Assembly: GCA_963575745.1 (NCBI GenBank) | Contig: CAUYUJ010014197.1 | Coordinates: 147,174-211,173 of the forward strand | Length of the DNA: 64,000 nt | Reading direction: 5' to 3' | Source: Prorocentrum cordatum | Lineage: Eukaryota; Sar; Dinophyceae; Prorocentrales; Prorocentraceae | Shown here: positions 61,666-64,000 of the stretch, piece after piece | Numbering within the stretch: position 1 is the stretch's first letter | Layout: each line of letters opens with the position of its first letter | Translations under genes and position numbers: made by a program | Notes under the pieces: generated by a model | Told to the model about the DNA's origin: nothing | What the model saw: only the letters and a program-made list of their open reading frames with translations | Databases searched by the model: none

Positions 61666-61686
61666 CTTGAGCCAAAATGGCTACGG
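61666..61686 (-). other. Dinoflagellate spliced leader (21-nt core), second copy
   Basis: The reverse complement reads CCGTAGCCATTTTGGCTCAA plus G, an exact match to the constant part of the leader. The next bases are GCGGGC, not a splice donor. The base before it belongs to the CTC tract. Confidence 0.95.
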
Positions 61687-61822
61687 GAGGAGGAGATGGA
61701 GGAGGAGGAGGAGGAGGAGGAGGAGGAGGAGGAGGAGGAGGAGGAGGAGGAGGAGGAGGGGAGGAGGAGGAGGAGGAGGAGGAGGAGGGGGAGGAGGAGG
61801 AGGAGGAGGAGGAGGAGGAGGC
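61687..61822. repeat. GGA tract, 5' flank of the leader-headed gene
   Basis: (GGA)n abutting the spliced leader. It reads as a CTC tract in the gene's orientation, as at 27365-27622 for the LINE. Confidence 0.95.
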
Positions 61823-61890
61823 GGGCCAGGACAAGTGCTCTTTCCTCCAGCGGCGCCCTCCGCAGGAGCCCCCGCGCTGTTGCCCGCGCT
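61820..61890 (+). repeat. Dispersed repeat family S2, copy 4 (short)
   Basis: AGGCGGGCCAGGACAAGTGC, then TTTCCTCCAGCGGCGCCCTC and CGCAGGAGCCCCCGCGC. The middle of the family is deleted relative to 47622-47845. Confidence 0.7.
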
Positions 61891-62044
61891 GCTGCCCGGA
61901 GCCGAGGAGGCGGCCACGGGCGCGCGCGCCCGCGCGGCCATCCCCAGCCACGTAGCCACCGAGGGCCGCCGACAGAAGAAGGAAACAACAGCACGAGCAC
62001 GGACTCGTCGGCGAGCACGGGGGAAACCCAGACATGATCGCGTC

Positions 62045-62235
62045 GCACAAAATCCAGGGCGGAAGTTTTTCACAGTGTTCGGCCTCTGGGGGCCCTCGCC
62101 GGGCCCTGGGACCGTCAAAAAACGACTCATGATGAAAAACCGGTCCTGGGGAAAGGGGGACTCCCAGGGACAGCGCACTGAAAAAATCAAGGCGTCGCAT
62201 GTCTGGGAAGACAGAGGCTCGGAAGGCCTCCGACC
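62045..62235 (+). repeat. Dispersed repeat family F3, copy 5
   Basis: GAAGTTTTTCACAGTGTTCG, CCCTCGCCGGGCCCTGGGAC, GACTCATGATGAAAAACCGG and GGCGTCGCATGTCTGGGAAG. This is the best-preserved copy of F3 in the window. Confidence 0.8.
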
Positions 62236-62790
62236 CTAATTGTGAGAAGCTCTGCAGGCCCTCTCCGAAGCCAGAGAGGGCTTCTCAGAGGGCCGGAGGG
62301 CTTCTGAGAAGCCCCGCCGCCCTCTGAGAAGGCCTGCCCCCTCTCGCTTTCCCCCCCAGCGCGCCGCCGACTTACGGGCGGGGGCCCGCGCGGACCTCTC
62401 GGATGGGCGCTGAACTCCCCCCCCCCTCCCTGGCTTCAGATCCGCCGTGCTTCTTGGGCGGCGTCGCAAATATAGGGCTGCAGTGTCTGCCCTGCTTCTC
62501 GGGCTCCTCTGGTGCCGATTTCCGCCCTGCTTTGCCGTCGCAACTTCCGCCATATGTTTGCGCAAACTGTCTGTCCCACTCTGCTGCAGTGGAAATTTCC
62601 GCCCTACTTGTTCGCATCGTTTGGGGCGCATTTGCGACACAATCTTAAATCGGAAAATCAGCCAAGGTATCGCAGATCCAAACTCAAGACCCCCTCCCTG
62701 TCGCGTGAAGGCGCCGCCACAGGCGGCGCCAGAGCCGCTGCACGGGGACCAGCTCTGGTCCAAGAAATCCGCGCGGACCCTAACGGAGCA
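62236..62790. other. CTTCTGAGAAG-rich stretch and diffuse repeats
   Basis: 62240-62340 carries repeated GGGCTTCTGAGAAGCC-like palindromes, similar to 10480-10630. 62440-62640 has loosely repeated TTTCCGCCCTGCTTTGCCGT and TTCCGCCATATG words. No gene is supported. Confidence 0.45.
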
Positions 62791-62910
62791 AAAAGATACC
62801 GATACCGCTGCTCCACGGACCTTTCCTGGGGTGCGTTCTGACTAGAATCCCGAGGCGAACCCAACCGTGGCGACGAGGGAAAGGCAGCAGTATCGGTATC
62901 CCCTGAGATC
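62790..62910. repeat. Inverted repeat GATACCGATACYGCTGC
   Basis: GATACCGATACCGCTGC (about 62796) is mirrored by GCAGCAGTATCGGTATC (about 62887), with about 75 nt between. Possibly a small foldback. Confidence 0.7.
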
Positions 62911-63040
62911 CGACGCGGCGAAAAAATTGCAACATCGTGATAAATCACTGCTGGAGCCCTAGACCCCCTCTTGCTGCATCACTTTTCGAGCCAGATCGCT
63001 TTGTGAGGGTCCCAGGGCCCGAAACTCGGCGAAACCGCCG
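62890..63040 (+). repeat. Dispersed repeat family F6, copy 3
   Basis: GTGATAAATCACTGCTGGAG, TTGCTGCATCACTTTTCGAG and GGTCCCAGGGCCCGAAACT, as at 17860-18010. Confidence 0.7.
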
Positions 63041-63284
63041 GGCTCGAAGACATTGGGACGCCAGGATCACGGGGTCTTGTCCTCTTCTGAGATCTCCGAA
63101 ATTCTGTGCTCGTGCGATTTTTTCTTCTCCGCGATGGGCCCAGCTGCCGCCCGCGTGCCGCCGCGCGCGCGCGTGCCACAGAGGCGCCGGCCGGAGTGGC
63201 CCGGCGCCCGCTGCGGGGTAGCCGTAGACCTCTGCGGGGCGCGAAACCCTGAGCCAAGAAGCCTCGCCTTCTCTGAGGGGCGGA

Positions 63285-63390
63285 CTTCTATGCTTCCGCT
63301 GGCCTTCCGCTGGCTTCCGCCGGCGAAGGCGGCCTCATCCTCGTCTCACTTCGGCCGGCATCCGCCGGTCTCCCGCCGAGGAAGTCGCGC
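63285..63390 (+). repeat. Dispersed repeat family F5, copy 2
   Basis: CTTCCGCTGGCTTCCGCCGG, CGAAGGCGGCCTCATCC and CTCCCGCCGAGGAAGTCGC, matching 24420-24530. Confidence 0.65.
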
Positions 63391-63559
63391 CAGCTCTGTC
63401 GACCCTCGGGAGCGCACGAAGCCTTTTCTGGGACGCCCCACGGAAACCACCGCCTGGGGGATCGAGCCCTGGGGGCCTCAGCGGGCGGCGGACACGGATT
63501 CCTCCTCAGATCCGGGCGCTGCGACTACTTCACAGTTGGCGTTTTCGCCTGGTGCCCGG

Positions 63560-63680
63560 CCCCTGGGCCATCAAAAATCAGCCCAGCTCGAAAAGTGCAG
63601 CAGAAACATGGGGTCCAGGGTTCTGGTCGTGATTTTTAGCGATGTTGCATTTTTTCCGCCACGACGGATCCAAAAATACA
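63560..63680 (-). repeat. Dispersed repeat family F6, copy 4
   Basis: On the + strand GCTCGAAAAGTGCAGCAGAA and GGTTCTGGTCGTGATTTTTA, the reverse complement of the F6 core at 62920-62990. Confidence 0.65.
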
Positions 63681-63769
63681 TTTAGTTCGAGCCCTCGGGC
63701 GGGGGGGGCTGGATCCAAACATGCGATGACTTGATTTTTCCCCAGACCGTGTTTGCATTTGGGTTTCTG

Positions 63770-63995
63770 GCTCCTTTTCTGAGGAATTGGGCCTGCGTGA
63801 CGGTCTGGCGGTTCCGTGCCCGCCGTCGCGGCCCCGTCGCCGCCCGTGGTCTGGGCCTGCATGTCGGTCTGGCGGTTCAGTGCTCGTCGTCGCCGGCCCG
63901 TCGCCGCGTTGTCGCCGCCCGTCGTTTGGGTTTACGTGTCGGTCTGGCGGTTCCGTGCTCGCCGTCGCCGCCCCGTCGCCGCGAGAAGGTCTGCG
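63770..63995. repeat. ~70-bp tandem repeat, about three units
   Basis: Each unit has CGGTCTGGCGGTTCCGTGC followed by CGCCGTCGCCGCCCCGTCGCCG. Unit starts are near 63798, 63862 and 63937. It continues to the window edge. Confidence 0.85.
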
Positions 63996-64000
63996 CCACA

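Larger units (their letters stand above)
59562..61686 (-). mobile_element. Spliced-leader-headed retrocopy in a CTC tract
   Basis: On the minus strand: CTC tract, the spliced leader, a 111-nt 5' UTR, a 654-codon ORF, a ~28-nt 3' end, then CTC tract again. There is no intron and no poly(A). The leader at the exact border shows that the insert was copied from a trans-spliced mRNA. The mover is presumably a LINE reverse transcriptase such as that at 27.6 kb. No target-site duplication can be read within the repeat. Confidence 0.7.

Noticed and set aside
1-64000. CRISPR array, tRNA or rRNA genes
   Set aside because: The tandem arrays have no unique spacers between constant repeats. I saw no cloverleaf with conserved tRNA boxes and no rRNA signature.

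Overview
The window looks like nuclear DNA of a dinoflagellate. The decisive evidence is two exact copies of the 21-nt core of the dinoflagellate spliced leader (CCGTAGCCATTTTGGCTCAAG, minus its variable first base). One is at 27623-27643 (+) and is followed by a 15-nt relic leader; the other is at 61666-61686 (-). Neither is followed by a splice donor, so they are reverse-transcribed ends of trans-spliced mRNAs, not leader-RNA genes. High GC, large amounts of trinucleotide repeat, retroelement-derived ORFs and an alveolin-like fragment fit the same conclusion. I cannot name the species.

Most of the window is repeat. From left to right: CAT/CGT and GGA tracts and a copy of a dispersed repeat (1-2.6 kb); a 6.5-kb GTC minisatellite that creates many false arginine/serine ORFs (2.6-9.1 kb); dispersed repeats and two satellites, with units of about 80 bp and about 115 bp (9-16 kb); CAT and CTC tracts (16-17.5 kb); a decayed LINE on the minus strand (19.5-24.2 kb); a 10-bp satellite (25.1-25.5 kb); a nearly complete LINE on the plus strand headed by the spliced leader (27.6-34.1 kb); GAT tracts; pieces of another minus-strand LINE around an alveolin-like fragment (35.4-40.9 kb); and 7 kb of GGA/CTC/CAT tracts carrying small dispersed repeats (42-48.7 kb).

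The centrepiece is a 10.5-kb, apparently intact tyrosine-recombinase retrotransposon on the minus strand (48763-59259). It is a DIRS-order element with PAT/Ngaro-type split direct repeats: A1 - ORFs - B1 A2 B2. Both repeat pairs are identical between copies. It carries three abutting reading frames: a small membrane-protein ORF, a Gag-like ORF and a 2507-codon Pol. The frames are joined by stop/start overlaps (TGATG, then TGA-AG-ATG). Pol reads reverse transcriptase - RNase H - J-domain (DnaJ, with HPD) - SR-rich linker - tyrosine recombinase. A J-domain inside a retrotransposon polyprotein is, to my knowledge, undescribed.

Right of a 100-N assembly gap lies a second spliced-leader-headed sequence: an intact 654-codon ORF of unknown function on the minus strand (59590-61554). 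Like the plus-strand LINE, it sits inside a CTC/GAG tract with the leader abutting the repeat. This suggests retroposition of trans-spliced RNAs into CTC tracts. The last 2 kb is a mosaic of dispersed non-coding repeats that also occur elsewhere in the window.
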